A stretch of DNA of 64,000 nucleotides from Stratiolaelaps scimitus (lineage: Eukaryota; Arthropoda; Arachnida; Mesostigmata; Laelapidae): contig JABWDB010000018.1 of assembly GCA_019614645.1 (NCBI GenBank), positions 2,224,501 to 2,288,500 on the forward strand, in the 5' to 3' direction. Positions 36,369 to 47,448 of the stretch are shown here, piece after piece. The position numbers and the translations under genes are program-made. The first letter of the stretch is position 1; the number at the start of each line of letters is the position of its first letter. Under the pieces are notes generated by a model that was given only the letters and a program-made list of their open reading frames with translations, ran no database searches and had not been told where the DNA came from.

Positions 36369-39015
36369 CCAGCGACCTCGGCACGAGCTGCAGTCCAATG
36401 AGCCTCAAGGAGCATCCCCTCCTCGGTATTCTCCACCAGTGAGCCATATCCTTGTCGTGTGTAAAGTCGAAGTACATCGAGGAGCCTCTGCTGGAGGTGG
36501 TGGTGTCGGCAATGAAAGCGAAAAACGCAAACGGCTGGGTATACTGGCAAAATCCAGCACAAAAATGTCGGCACTCTGCGTCTATCTTTCAGTGTTTCCA
36601 TTTTTTCATTATTTCACTGGCAGCAAAGAAAGAAAAGTCACTTGTATGGGGTAGGGCAATGCGGTTCCAAGAGAGGATATTGCTTGAGACGTTTTTTTGG
36701 CGTCGCTTCCGAGCCAAGTCGTGTGCTGCGGGTGCTGTTTCGGTATGTATGTATATATGTATGTAGACAGTGGACAAAGAAGAGCACCGAGAAGAGATTG
36801 GCAGTCCAGAGCGGGTGGATGAGTCAGCCGGGGAACAGCTTGGAGATCAAATCCGCTGGACGCCTAACCTCCTCCTCCTCCTTCGTTTCACCCCGCTTAG
36901 TGGCTCGCTAATTAGAGTGTGCTCACTAAGTCTTATAGTCAGCTGTTCAGCTCTGACAACTCTGTGCAAATGGCAAGTCTCGAGCAGTAGCAGCCGTCGT
37001 CGTCCTCAGCAGCAGTCGAGATAAAGATTCTCTCTCTTTCTCTTCCTCTGGATCTCGGACCTCGTCCCCGTACGCCCTGAGGAAAGAAGAACGACAACGG
37101 TATGTTTCTGCTCTAGGCTGTACCGACGATCTCCGAATAATCGTACGCCAACCAAACGACAGAACTGCGCAGGACAATATTTGGCCCGTAACGACGGAAG
37201 GACTTACATAGGTTAAAACGGACTAGGCTAGCCTTGGTCACATGGAGCGAGGCGAGCCTCCGATATAGGCGACGTAGAACAAATACCCAGACAATGATTA
37301 GTGTCTAGTACCATCCTGGTGATATTATAAGTACCAAATCGCAACAAATGTATCATACACGTGTATGACAAAGGATATGACGGTCAACAGATACCATGAT
37401 ATTTGCAATGTGTATTATACATACAGGACAGCGGTACAGGCAAACTACTGGTGGAGAAATAATATCTTGATTTGGTTGTCGTATCCTAAAGTTCAGCTGG
37501 TATTGGGTTTTTGCTTTTGTTACTTAAACGGCGTATATACAATTGAAAACATCTAAAAAACAAACCTGTTAGTTTTTTGCAATTAAATATCTCTAGGCGG
37601 GATCCGTTCTCGCTCAGGCGCATTTCCACAGGCATGGGCAGGGGTTTAGGCGATAGAGTGGCCCCCGACAAAATCCCCAACAGGGAGATGAAGAGCATTC
37701 GTAGGGGACTCTCGAACCCGGCTGTGGGATATTTGCCGGATCAGTTAAACATCTCCCCGGATATCGATATATAATATACTAGAGATCGACACTCGACAGA
37801 GGATGGCTTTAGTAGGCAGAGGTGTTTTGTCAACCCTGCATTGGATCTGTTCACGTTTGGGACAGATTCGAGTGTCTCTAGTAGTGTCCGGGCGCCTTAA
37901 GAAAATGTGCTCCTCATGAAAAATAAACTATGCAAGCACTGTATTAATAGACGCTTATACTGCCTTTTCAAGTACATCTTCGCAGTATCGACGTCTCGTT
38001 CAGACACTTTGAACATCTCGACTATATACAAGGTGGCTCGGCCACTATTAGAAACGGGAACAACAAAAAAAAACGCACCATGCCATACGGCAAGCCTTAC
38101 CGCGCAGCCAGCCTTGCTGGCCAAGGCTGTAAAGACCCTTCAGCCTCTTGCAGATTATGCCGTTTTAATAACTGGCGGGACGTCGGAGGGCCGTACACCA
38201 TCACTGCACTTCCTGTGGGGACTGTGCACCATGGCCATAGGTGGACAGAGAGTCCGCCGCATTGTTCGTAATGGAAGCGTCTCGAGCGGCACAGACCGCC
38301 CGGTGTTGCATGGCATTGGGACGGCCTTTGGGACTCCGCCGGCGGTAGATATCGACTAAGCAAACTCTACGCTACGAGCCATCGCCAGCCCCGCCGGCGG
38401 CACCCATATACAGCTCCGTGGAGCCTCTGGGCCGGAAGGCTGACGCTGGTGTGCTCGTGTCTGCGAAGTTGGGATATATCTGGGAGTCGGCAGCGGAGAA
38501 GAGCCCAGTGGAGTATCAGCGTAGAACGTGTGTGTGTGTGCGGCCAGTACTCGCGACTCGCTCCCTCCGACGTCGAGTGCCCCCCAGCAATGGCCTTTGG
38601 GCGATTCACCGCGACCAACATTACTGCCATGCGTCAACGCCGGGCGCCACGGCCCTCGGCTGTATTTACGCGGCTAGCAGTACTTTTACGGGAACACACC
38701 CGCTTCGTTATGGAATGGAAGGCCTTTGCAGCTGCTCCGGGTCGCAGTGAAAAGCCTTTGCCTTTTGCGGGGGGGCCTGCTTTGCAGGCGACTGTTTTGT
38801 CTGGTCCTCTTCTCGTCCAGGGTCGGCCGAGGCTTTCGCACCTCGAGGCCCTCCCCAACGCCGCTGACTTCATTCGTTTTTCGTTTAGTCTCAGCTCACA
38901 GCTGCCGTTACCACCACCTGCCCTCTCCAGCTCGATGTATCTCTTCGACGGCGTCATCGTCGTCGTCCTCGATTCTCTGCCACGTCTACCCCTTGCCCAT
39001 CGTCGTTATGCTTAC
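36369..39015. other. Unassigned sequence
   Basis: Frames of 60-190 codons occur on both strands, for example 36365-36601 (-), 37907-38359 (+) and 38449-39024 (+). None shows a domain I recognise, and each is contradicted by an equally open frame on the other strand or in another phase. Confidence 0.3.
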
Positions 39016-39139
39016 CTGCAATGAACGAACATGAACGGAGTCGTATTAGGTTAGCCAACTCGATCAGGTTTCTGTCGTGCTGAGTTGACGCTAAAAAAGG
39101 TCTACGCGTGTACAGAGACACGAATCCATATATGAGCAT
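39016..39139 (-). CDS. Candidate first coding exon with strong donor
   Basis: On the minus strand an ATG at 39139 opens a frame of 41 codons to GCAG before GTAAGC at 39015 (phase 1). The peptide starts hydrophobic (MLIYGFVSLYTRRPF) and continues with a polar segment containing LIELANLIRLRS. The donor is near consensus. No domain was recognised and no partner exon was identified downstream on this strand. A forward frame overlaps the donor side only. Confidence 0.27.
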
Positions 39140-39383
39140 GATTTGTCAACGTCAGCGTTCACGTGTTATGTGCGATTTGCATAGATATATTAATTCAGGT
39201 CTTGTAAAAAAGACAAATGAAATTAACCGTATATGAATCGGATAAGCACCAAAGTAAACAACGAGATGATCCTCTGGTTTCCTGTTATAGTATTATCGTC
39301 GCAACAGGATTCTTAGAATGCCGCCCTAGCCAAACCCGTTGCAACCCGCTGGGAATTAGGGGCTTATGCTGCACTAAAACCGC

Positions 39384-39439
<56 letters not shown>

Positions 39440-40746
39440 GCTCCTCTGTATTTCCACTTCGACGTTCATCACGCTGATGATGATAAGGATGTGATCACAG
39501 CTGTGCTAGAGTCAGGATTAGGGAGATTCACCGGACGTCTTCAGCAACGTCCAGCCAATCGAGCGTCGGCCAGTGATGCGGTTCGCATTCTCTTCCTTTC
39601 CTTCTTCGCAAGCTTTTCCTTGTTTTGTAGCCATCGAACCAGCCAGCAGCAAGCCGGCGATCAGTGTCACGCAGTTCAAGAGGTCTGTCCCTCTATGTGC
39701 CTATGCCTCTGCGGCCTAAACACCTGTTTCCTGTTCTCGTCTCCAGACAGCAGCCTCTCTCCTTTGCACTCCTAGGTCTCGGCGTGTGTCTAGATCCGTG
39801 GGATCCTTTCCAAACGCGGAGGTGGGGGGAGATTGGTTCTCCATTGGTCTCTCTGCCTTGCTCAGCAGTTCCTCCTCGGGGGTGTCACCCGGTGGTGCCA
39901 TCGGCCGGCAACAAGTGGCAGCTTCCTGTCACTCGTTGCCTGTCCGTCAACTACGGTTGGGTATCTAACCAACCGCCCACTCAGCCAGGAGGCTGCACGG
40001 TGGTGCCCAGCCATAGCAAAGTCATCGAGTCACGCGTGTGCAGCCGTATGTGTACATGAATGCTTCTATACGTGTTCGGGGAGACTTTCAAATGTCCTCT
40101 AATAGGGTCTAATATGTATACTAATAAATAATGTCAAAAAAAAAACAGCAAGGCAACAGATACGACGCTTCTCATGACGACGACAATTATTGCCATCATA
40201 TCATAATCGACTACCAAGCAAAGCTATTATATAATGCCTTGCTCCTTAGCAGGTTGCTTCACTTTGTCAGGAAACCGCACCGTGTGTGTATAGCAGGTGC
40301 TGGTGTCGGGTGGAACACCTGTGTATACAGAGCATTATACCACAGCGAGGCTTAGACTAACACAACGTCCATCCTTCTATCAACTTTCGCGCACTTGCCC
40401 TCTCTCTCTCTCTCCCCTCTCGCTTGAGTAGGCCAAGCTAGGCCAAGGTAGGAGAATACACGATATATGCGTATACATATATACATACATATATGATATT
40501 AAACTAGCAGAGTTATTTGTGGGCAGGCTAGCATGACAATCCAGGTTTGTAGGGGTCATAGCGCCAGCCTGGCTAGGCCTTACCTCCCGTCATACCGTAG
40601 GATAGGCCACGACCTGATCCGGTCCCGGGGCCGTTCAGGTGAATCGTCCCGAGGACGTCCAGGGCGTTCTTTGCCAGCTGGCAGCGTTACTACTACGATA
40701 TCTTGGTTATCTCGCTACGTAACTGCAGTGCATTTCCAACTAACAG
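39140..40746. other. Unassigned sequence with TA tract
   Basis: A long (TA)n tract lies at 39387-39439. A 131-codon forward frame at 39664-40059 is Pro/Ser-rich and shares its DNA with other open forward frames, so it is not called. Confidence 0.35.
39387..39439. repeat. (TA)n microsatellite, long
   Basis: About 26 TA units with one TG interruption, one of the longest TA tracts in the window. Confidence 0.92.
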
Positions 40747-41063
40747 GACATACTCTATAAGGGAAACCGAGGTCGAATACGCCAAAGAACTCAGCACCAT
40801 CTTCCATATTCCGTTCGACCACATGGCCAGTTCGCGGGTTCGCAAAGCTCTCGTGCACTTGGAGGCACACAGTGTTTCTATACGAGCTTACAAGCTGTTG
40901 CACCAAAGCACGAAAATACCTAAATAAATATTTTGGTAACCCGGTGAAGCCAGTCGCGAACGTCTACGTAAACGGAAATGTTATCTATGGCAGAATAATG
41001 CCTGCTCGTTCATTGAATAAGCGGTTCCTCTTAGGCTCATGGGCGGTCTCCCTTTCGCGATAG
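40747..41063 (+). pseudogene. Possible decayed coding segment with a +1 frame change
   Basis: After an acceptor-like CCAACTAACAG, a frame runs 60 codons to TAA at 40925-40927. It gives a non-repetitive peptide with ETEVEYAKELSTIF and HMASSRVRKALVHLEAHS. The +1 frame, open from about 40872, continues to 41061 with a similarly protein-like segment (NPVKPVANVYVNGNVIYG). A single frame change near 40905-40925 would join them, so this may be a pseudogene or retro-copy piece. Alternatively the first frame is a terminal exon, since AATAAA overlaps its stop. No family was recognised. Confidence 0.27.
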
Positions 41064-42031
41064 AAGTGTTCGTTACGTGTGCAATATTGAAGGGTATCAG
41101 CAGCGCAACGACAGTAAAGGATGTTTGAAGCGACGAAGATGTGGGGTGACCACGCCGCACCGAGGACCTCCCCGAGGGCGGGGTGGGTCCGCATACAGCT
41201 CTCATCCGCCTTCTTCTACATTCTCACTTGGTTTTGTCCTCGTTGCCCTCTTGTACGCCACCTCTCCCCTGCTTCGACAGCAACGGATGCCTGAAGCGGC
41301 GACGCCGCTGCTGTAGCCATGGTACTGCAGTTACGATCTGCAGATATGAGGCGGCCGTGACAGCGGCGATGATAGTGGCGGTAAGTAGGAAGCTGTGCTT
41401 GGCTGGCGAAAACGTCCACATGAGATAGCATCGAGTTGAGGGAGGAACCGCGGCCCTGCAGTCGCTGCCGCCGGCGCTGCCGTCGCCACCGCCGCCGCTG
41501 AGAACGACACCACCGACGTCACGGATACCGACCGCGGGTCCCCATCGCGGACAGCCCGAACCAGACCAAGGGAGAGATCAGGGAACGATATCATGAGTGC
41601 TATCGAGAGAGAGAGAGAGACATAGGGGTGGCATAGATAGATACGTGGGCGCCCAATGCATCCCCCGCTTCTGCTGCTGCCAGCGCTTCGAAACGGGGAC
41701 CGCGCAGCAAAAGAAGATTATTAATAATAAGCGTTATTGGGAGGACACCCCCCGCCCCGTACCAGGCCTGCCACGGGCCGCACCGCCTCCTCTCTTTCTC
41801 GCTACCCTGTAACTGGCCCGTACTGCGTTACTGTGGCGAGTCCAGCCACCGGGCATCTCGGAGCTGGCTGGCGCCGAAGGCAGGGATCACTCTCGTTTTC
41901 TAGCTAGCTAGCTCCTTCTCTTCTTCGGCCCGCACCCCCCCGGGGGGACAGGGGACAACGGGGACTGAATGAGAGAGGAGACAGCCGAGTGACATGTGCG
42001 GGGACCCACCGGCCGTCCGAGAACCCGCCAC
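41064..42031. other. GC-rich region, no supported gene
   Basis: The segment is rich in CCG and GCC units (41455-41520) and has a donor-like GCG-GTAAGT at about 41380. No frame could be tied to it with confidence. Confidence 0.3.
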
Positions 42032-42258
42032 ATGACGGGTCGGTACGTTAGCAGCATCCGCGAGGGGTCTGCGATCGGCTTGCATCGAGCTTGCTACAAT
42101 GACACTGCCCTCTGGAGGGCGACCACCAGGAGCTTAGGACGGAGCGCTGGCCTGCTTCTGCTGTCCTGCCGCCGTCGCTACCACCTCTGCCACAGCAGCG
42201 ACGCAGGCAAGGAACATCAGCATAGCAAGGGCAGAGTGGCGAGAGGAGTGGTTAAAGG
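42032..42258 (+). CDS. Weak candidate exon before a GTAAGT donor
   Basis: From an ATG at 42032 the frame is open for 75 codons to AAAGG before GTAAGT at 42259 (phase 2). The peptide is basic, with RSAGLLLLSCRRRYHLCH in the middle. Upstream sequence is GC-rich. No domain was recognised. A second open frame follows to another donor-like GCAG-GTAGGG at about 42508, which could be a further exon or chance. Confidence 0.22.
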
Positions 42259-44582
42259 GTAAGTGGTGCCGCAACGGCTAATCAAGATGCCGGCGACTCG
42301 GCTGCGATGCGCGGCTCGGGCTGGCCACTTCGGCCCGTCGACCGCTGCTGATAAACCCTCCCTGCATCGCCTCCGCGTTAGCCGTGCTCAGAGGAGAACA
42401 GGTCACCAAGCCACCTTGCGAGCTGCAGGCTCACGAAGCAGAGCTCACAAGAGCGATGGGTATTCCGCTGTTTGCCTTTGGTTTGCAGTCGCCACAGTGA
42501 ATTGCAGGTAGGGAACAACTCCAGTTTCATGTTGCCTCGCTGAGAACAGAGACGGTTAACCGCTCCCTGTTTAACTCGTCAGTTAGATCTGTTCCTCCCA
42601 TATGTTGACCCTAGACGATCAGGGGTGGCGATGCGAAGAACGGCGATTCGCGTCGCAGCTGCTTGTTGACAGTCGGGTAAGCCAGGAAGGCCACGTTTGC
42701 TGTGCCATCGAACGACGAGGAAAACAATGGCTTTCAGGACGGGCGGGTGGGGGTATGCTATTCTTCCATCGCCATCATTCCACGTCTAAGACGTAGAGGC
42801 CACGGACCTCTCTGCCACGGTCCCGCGAGTTGACTCCCGGGGATTGTCTGTGACTCCTGACTGCCAGTGACCAAGGCTATAAGTAAGCACTGATAGGGTA
42901 ACCACATTGAATAGCGAAGGCGCACGGAAGATGGACAGCCGTTGTTTGCTGTCATCCACTCGCGATGGCCAATTTGAGGTTACCTCTCCCCCGTTCCAAC
43001 TGGTATCGCCGATCAGTAACTGATAACAGTAAACCTACGGGAAAATGCCAGAATAGCTTGTTCTATCAATATAATGATAATAATAATTATTATTATTATA
43101 TTAATCTAATCTGCAACGCTTCCTGGCAGTATTGGCCTGCTCGCTCGGACGGTCAGCAAGGCCGCTGAAGGCCCCGGGGACGGTTGTCCCGTGAGGACCG
43201 AACGAAGGGAGGTGGTGGCTTTGGTGCTAGTGGATGATATGATATAATGTCATGGTAGGAGACAAAACACGTCAGGGCTGATTGGAAGATGAGCAGGGTT
43301 GTTCGAAGAAGACTTCCTCAGGGAATGCATTTGGCTGTTTCTTCTTATGACAGGCTGATTAGAATGACTACTACGGCTAGAAGGTACACAGGGGCGGAGG
43401 AAGCTGTTGAGTTCGTCGACGCGCGCGAACGGAAGGTTGCGGGTCGGTCCTTCGACCTCTAATCATACGATGTGGTTAACAATAATGGTTAGATTGAGGG
43501 AAATTAAACGCAGCGTCCGGACACAAAAGGCCCAAGGTAACAATCATAATCATATGAGTGGCCACTACGTACTATCAAATCATATATCATATAATGTTCA
43601 ATCGAAAATCGCGTAATTGGTAGAAACAGACAAAAGGTTCAGGTCGAGATTGTTAGCAACGATCTTCGTTCAAAATAACAACCGTGTTCAAACCAAAAAG
43701 ACTCTGTGTTATTCCCCGATTTAGGTGATGGTCTCCTCTTTGAGTGAGCCTGCTTCTGACAAACGTGTTCTAAGGTCGTTGTAATTAGGAAAATTCGTCC
43801 ACCCTTACCTCATTCATACTCCCGTGCTCTTCCATGGGCCAGTGAAAATAGTCGGCGCTACAGGGGTCTCTAACATACGACTATAATAGCAAGTACCATT
43901 TTCGAGCTACTACACGGATGAATTCCGACATTGTGTCCAACGCCTCAATATACACAATCATATCTGGAGCAGGACAGACTATCAATGCACGTATCCAACT
44001 TACAAACCTACGACGCGCCTAGTAAGAGGCTCCCTCAAATTTAAAGTAAAGCTTCCACACGTCATTATTGTGCTATCGTTGAACGGCGATATTGTCATCA
44101 ATTCGCCAGTTCCGGCAAAACGACATTGAGAAACACTCAATTATCAACGTGCTCCGTTCTTCGCGGGGTTGTTTCTGAAGAACGCGTCGCTACTCCGGTC
44201 GCCTACCGAACGAACATCCTTATCATCCGTCTCTGATCATCATATCACAATTTCGATGCGACCTCAAGACCAGGCGGACACAACTTAACACTCGACAAAT
44301 GCTACTTGCCCATGCTAGAGGCTCCCCGTTGAAGACAAGGCCGACACCTCACGTGTGTCCCCAACGTGTGACATGTCGTGTCCCACGGCGAAGCGTGCAC
44401 GAACGGGACATCGCGCATGGTTCTTCTACAGCGAAATGTCCGGTGAGTCAGCAGCGTCTCATAATGGTGTTACACTGCGTCTCATAATGGTGTTACACTG
44501 CGTGTACGACTTGGTCCGCACTGAAACGCTGAGAGCACTGTAGCTTTGCCCATGCAGCCACACGAGTTGGTTAGCTTGACTG
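42259..44582. other. Unassigned sequence
   Basis: No supported gene. A 23-base unit (GCGTCTCATAATGGTGTTACACT) is tandemly duplicated at 44454-44476 and 44477-44499, about 100 bases before the LINE tail. ATT repeats occur near 43075-43100. Confidence 0.35.
44454..44503. repeat. Tandem duplication of a 23-bp unit
   Basis: Two exact copies plus four bases of a third. It may belong to the 3' untranslated region of the LINE whose end lies at 44672. Confidence 0.85.
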
Positions 44583-44672
44583 CTGTTTTATCTCTATATT
44601 TTATCGAGAACTAAAGCGTATTATATTGCAGTTCCGAAAATAAACTTGATTTTGAAACTTGAAACTTGAAAG
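44583..44672 (+). mobile_element. LINE 3' end (CR1/L2-like)
   Basis: GAGAACTAAAGCGTA at 44606-44620 and CAGTTCCGAAAATAAAC at 44629-44645 match the 3' end of the LINE at 56189-56966. The element ends in a short simple repeat (TTGAAAC units, 44649-44672), as CR1/L2-type LINEs do. How far it extends upstream is unclear; no reverse-transcriptase frame was recognised there. Confidence 0.7.
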
Positions 44673-44921
44673 TTTTGATTCGAGGCGACAACGGGCCAAA
44701 CAGGTGACTCCTCCCTGCAAATGAATCGATGCTCAAGCATCGAACTGCGGAACACCTACCGGTTTGTTTCTTTTAATTGGCATTTTGTTACCATGCCAAG
44801 TGTCTAATTCGTACCTAAACTCGTAGAAAACTTCTGAGCAATAGTGACACAGACTAAATCGCCGAAAAATGAGACGGGCGTCGTGACACATTCGTTCTTA
44901 CATTTATGATGCGTTTTGAGT
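44673..44921. other. Unassigned spacer
   Basis: No feature is seen. If the minus-strand gene at 44922-45247 is real, this would contain its 3' untranslated region, but no clear AATAAA is present. Confidence 0.3.
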
Positions 44922-44975
44922 CTAATGACTAAATATTTGACTGAGCTGAAAATAGTATTATTATTACGAAGTAGT

Positions 44976-45013
<38 letters not shown>

Positions 45014-45247
45014 CTGATTAGATGTATTCTATTTTACCAACTTCACAGATCCTCGAATAGTTACCTTGCAAATAGTCATAAAACAATCATAATATTTATT
45101 AAAGCCTTTTGCCGTTAGTTCCTCAGCCTGGGTGGCACTATCAACAAGCGAATATTCGGAGTGCGAATTGAGGGTGGCCACCTTCGCTCTTTCGAGTCCC
45201 AACGCTTCTGATAAGGTGCTCAATGTAAATTCTGTCATACCCATCAT
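44922..45247 (-). CDS. Candidate small two-exon gene
   Basis: On the minus strand an ATG at 45247 opens 61 codons to TGCAAG before GTAACT, ending exactly in phase 0 at 45065. The next good acceptor, a pyrimidine-rich ACTATTTTCAG, ends at 44946. Joined in phase 0 the frame continues seven codons to TAG at 44922-44924, giving about 68 residues. The intron (44946-45064, 119 bases) contains a (TA)n tract. The peptide is polar and non-repetitive (TLSEALGLERAKVATLNS, ATQAEELTAKGFNKYYDCF), without a signal peptide or known domain. The short second exon is the weakest part; a different acceptor may be used. No family was recognised. Confidence 0.35.
44980..45010. repeat. (TA)n microsatellite
   Basis: Uninterrupted TA tract within the putative intron 44946-45064. 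Confidence 0.9.
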
Positions 45248-47288
45248 TCTACAACACTATTACAAGCTACCATCTAAACGCTAAATGTCGACGCGGTGTA
45301 GTGATATCCGCAAACAATTTCGGGCCGAACGCAGGGCCCACACACAGCACACATTTGAGTGTCGCCCTCGTCAGCAGACAATTTGCAATTACGCGGAGAT
45401 CAGCGCGATCGTCTCCGCTTGACAAAGTGATCATCCCTCGGTTCAACTCCGCCGAACAGAAATCGAGACAACGTGACTATCAGGACGAGTCAATGCGCCT
45501 CGTGTCAATGATCACCGTTGACACGAGTTTGCCACGAGATGGGACGAGGCGATTTTTAGCTTTCGAGACAGAAGCCGCTTCTCCCGTAGGGGCTCCTCGT
45601 CCCCGACCAAATATGCCCAGGCGGACCGACCTGCCGGCCGATGGATGGATCGATGAATGAATGGTGGTTGATCGCAGCATGAGCCTATGTGTGCCACGAT
45701 CGCGCTGTACCGGCCACGAACTGTCGAGCGCGAACGCCGCGTTGTGTCCCATGCCGCCGTGCAAGCTGACGAATGGCGCGGACGCGGCACGACTTCGCGC
45801 AGCTTCGCAAGATGACTTGACGCTGACAACAGCATGACGCTGGTAGAGGCGGTGGTGATGGCCGCCGTCGGGGCCAGGCAGCTGCCCAGGCAAAGGCGTG
45901 CGGCCAACAAACGCTTGTCGCTGACTGTGACCACCAGCTACTAGCACCACTGCTACAGAAGCAGCAGCAGCAGCAGCCAGAAAGAATAAAGCAAGAAGCA
46001 AACGCGGCGGGTTAACACCGACGCAGATGCCTCCGCCGCGGCTCATGCTGCTGCTGCACCATCATCACGCCCGCTACCACGACGTTATTAGACGCTGTCG
46101 ATACAACAATAAGTAACACGGATGACGCCAGTGACGGCTCGGAGCGTACGCCCGACGCGAACCGGGACGGCAACAACTGAACGCGGCGATGGTCGTCAGT
46201 CAATGAGCGATTCAACAATCACTTTTGCTCCTGCTGCAGCTGCTGCCGACTCTGCTGCTGCTGCTGCTGCTCTTCAGCGAACAACAGGGCGAGGAGCAAA
46301 GCATAGTGCTATTCATTCACCAGTCATTGGTCGTTGACGGTTGTCGGTCTCAGTGCAGCGGCGGCACCGGCATCGGGAGCAGATCTCGCAAACGATTTAT
46401 CATTGAGCTGTTGCCGCTGCGGCTACTGCTGCTGATGCTGCAGGTGGCCGCGGTGTGATACGAGATGTCCCGCTGGCGTTCCCGTTACTGTCGCCGTCTT
46501 CGGGGGCTGCATTCAGCTGCAGCGGCAGCGCCAGAAGCAGCAGTAGTTCCGAACGATCGAACGATTGAGGGAGGCAAATTTCCGAAGCGGAGGGACAAAT
46601 TGCCAAAGTCCCCTACGTTGCACATCTCGCACGATGGCCTCCCGTAGTTTGCGTGCCACTCGTGTCTCTTTATCATCATCTCGTGCAAACGATCGCCTGT
46701 TTGCGAGGTTCGTCTGCCGAACAGGCTCGCCTCGGGTATCCATCGCGACGCGGTGGTGACTTACGTCTTCCCGGACGACATACGAAGTCGAGACGATTGA
46801 GTCGAACGATGCGCCAGCCACCAAACAATGACGCGACCAGCAATGTCGATGACAACACGCTATTGATCTGGTTCGTGGCGGAGTCACGAGTGCGGGGTCA
46901 GCTGGAATGGATGGGGTGGCCGCCTGCCTCGCATGGTGTGTCTTCTGTGTTCAATTTTTTGAACTTCAGAAAATTGTTGAAAATTGCCAACGAACACCCT
47001 CAATCGATATCTCCCTTGTGCATTCAGCGCGAGTGCATTGTCGTCTGTTGGCGTTCGCGGAGGAGGAGGAGGCGGCAGCGACAGCAGCAGCCAATGGCAC
47101 GGCGGTTATGTTAGATGAAACACCTATTATCGCGGTGCCCTGCAGTGCTGCCGGCATGACCAGAACAATTACTGGGAAGAAGTCGATGTGCAAATCGGCT
47201 CGAGCTCAAATCAGCATTCAATAAATGCAGAGGCACATACATCTCATGATCGTATGCATTATATTTGTGATCGGCGTATAACGAATAG

Positions 47289-47290
<2 letters not shown>
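45248..47290. other. GC-rich and trinucleotide-rich stretch without a supported gene
   Basis: CAG/CTG tracts lie at 45959-45977 and 46252-46271. The 188-codon minus frame at 45480-46046 and several forward frames overlap and are dominated by Ala, Ser, Arg and Leu from GC-rich sequence. No domain was recognised. Confidence 0.35.

Positions 47291-47327
<37 letters not shown>
47291..47327. repeat. (TA)n microsatellite
   Basis: Uninterrupted TA tract that directly abuts the SINE-like element at 47331 and occupies the place where its tRNA 5' half should be. Confidence 0.92.
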
Positions 47328-47330
<3 letters not shown>

Positions 47331-47331
<1 letters not shown>

Positions 47332-47448
47332 GAGTCTCTGGCTGTAAAAGCCAGAGGCCGCAGGTTCGAATCCCGTTGCATGACATATAAGAGAACTTAA
47401 GCATTCTATGCAGATCCTTTAATAAATCAATAAAGCCTTACCTTACCT
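47331..47448 (+). mobile_element. 5'-truncated SINE with a LINE-derived 3' end (family C)
   Basis: The element keeps the 3' half of a tRNA. A perfect 7-base-pair stem (CTCTGGC/GCCAGAG, loop TGTAAAA) sits in the anticodon position, followed by a box B (GGTTCGAATCC). Then comes GAGAACTTAAGCATT (47391-47405), identical over 15 bases to the LINE end at 56904-56918, a TGCAG...AATAAA stretch and a CCTTA simple-repeat tail. The D arm and acceptor 5' strand are missing, and a TA tract takes their place. The loop does not give a clear anticodon, so I do not assign a parent tRNA. It is not a functional tRNA gene. Confidence 0.75.

Noticed and set aside
38097..38363. Cys-containing minus-strand frame that briefly suggested a Kunitz-like pattern
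   Set aside because: Cysteine number and spacing do not fit the family, and the same DNA is open in two forward frames.
45480..46046. 188-codon minus-strand open frame
   Set aside because: Ala/Val-rich low-complexity sequence from CAG/CTG repeats, with open frames in other phases and no domain.
47333..47381. tRNA gene
   Set aside because: Only the anticodon stem and T arm are present; the 5' half is replaced by a TA tract.
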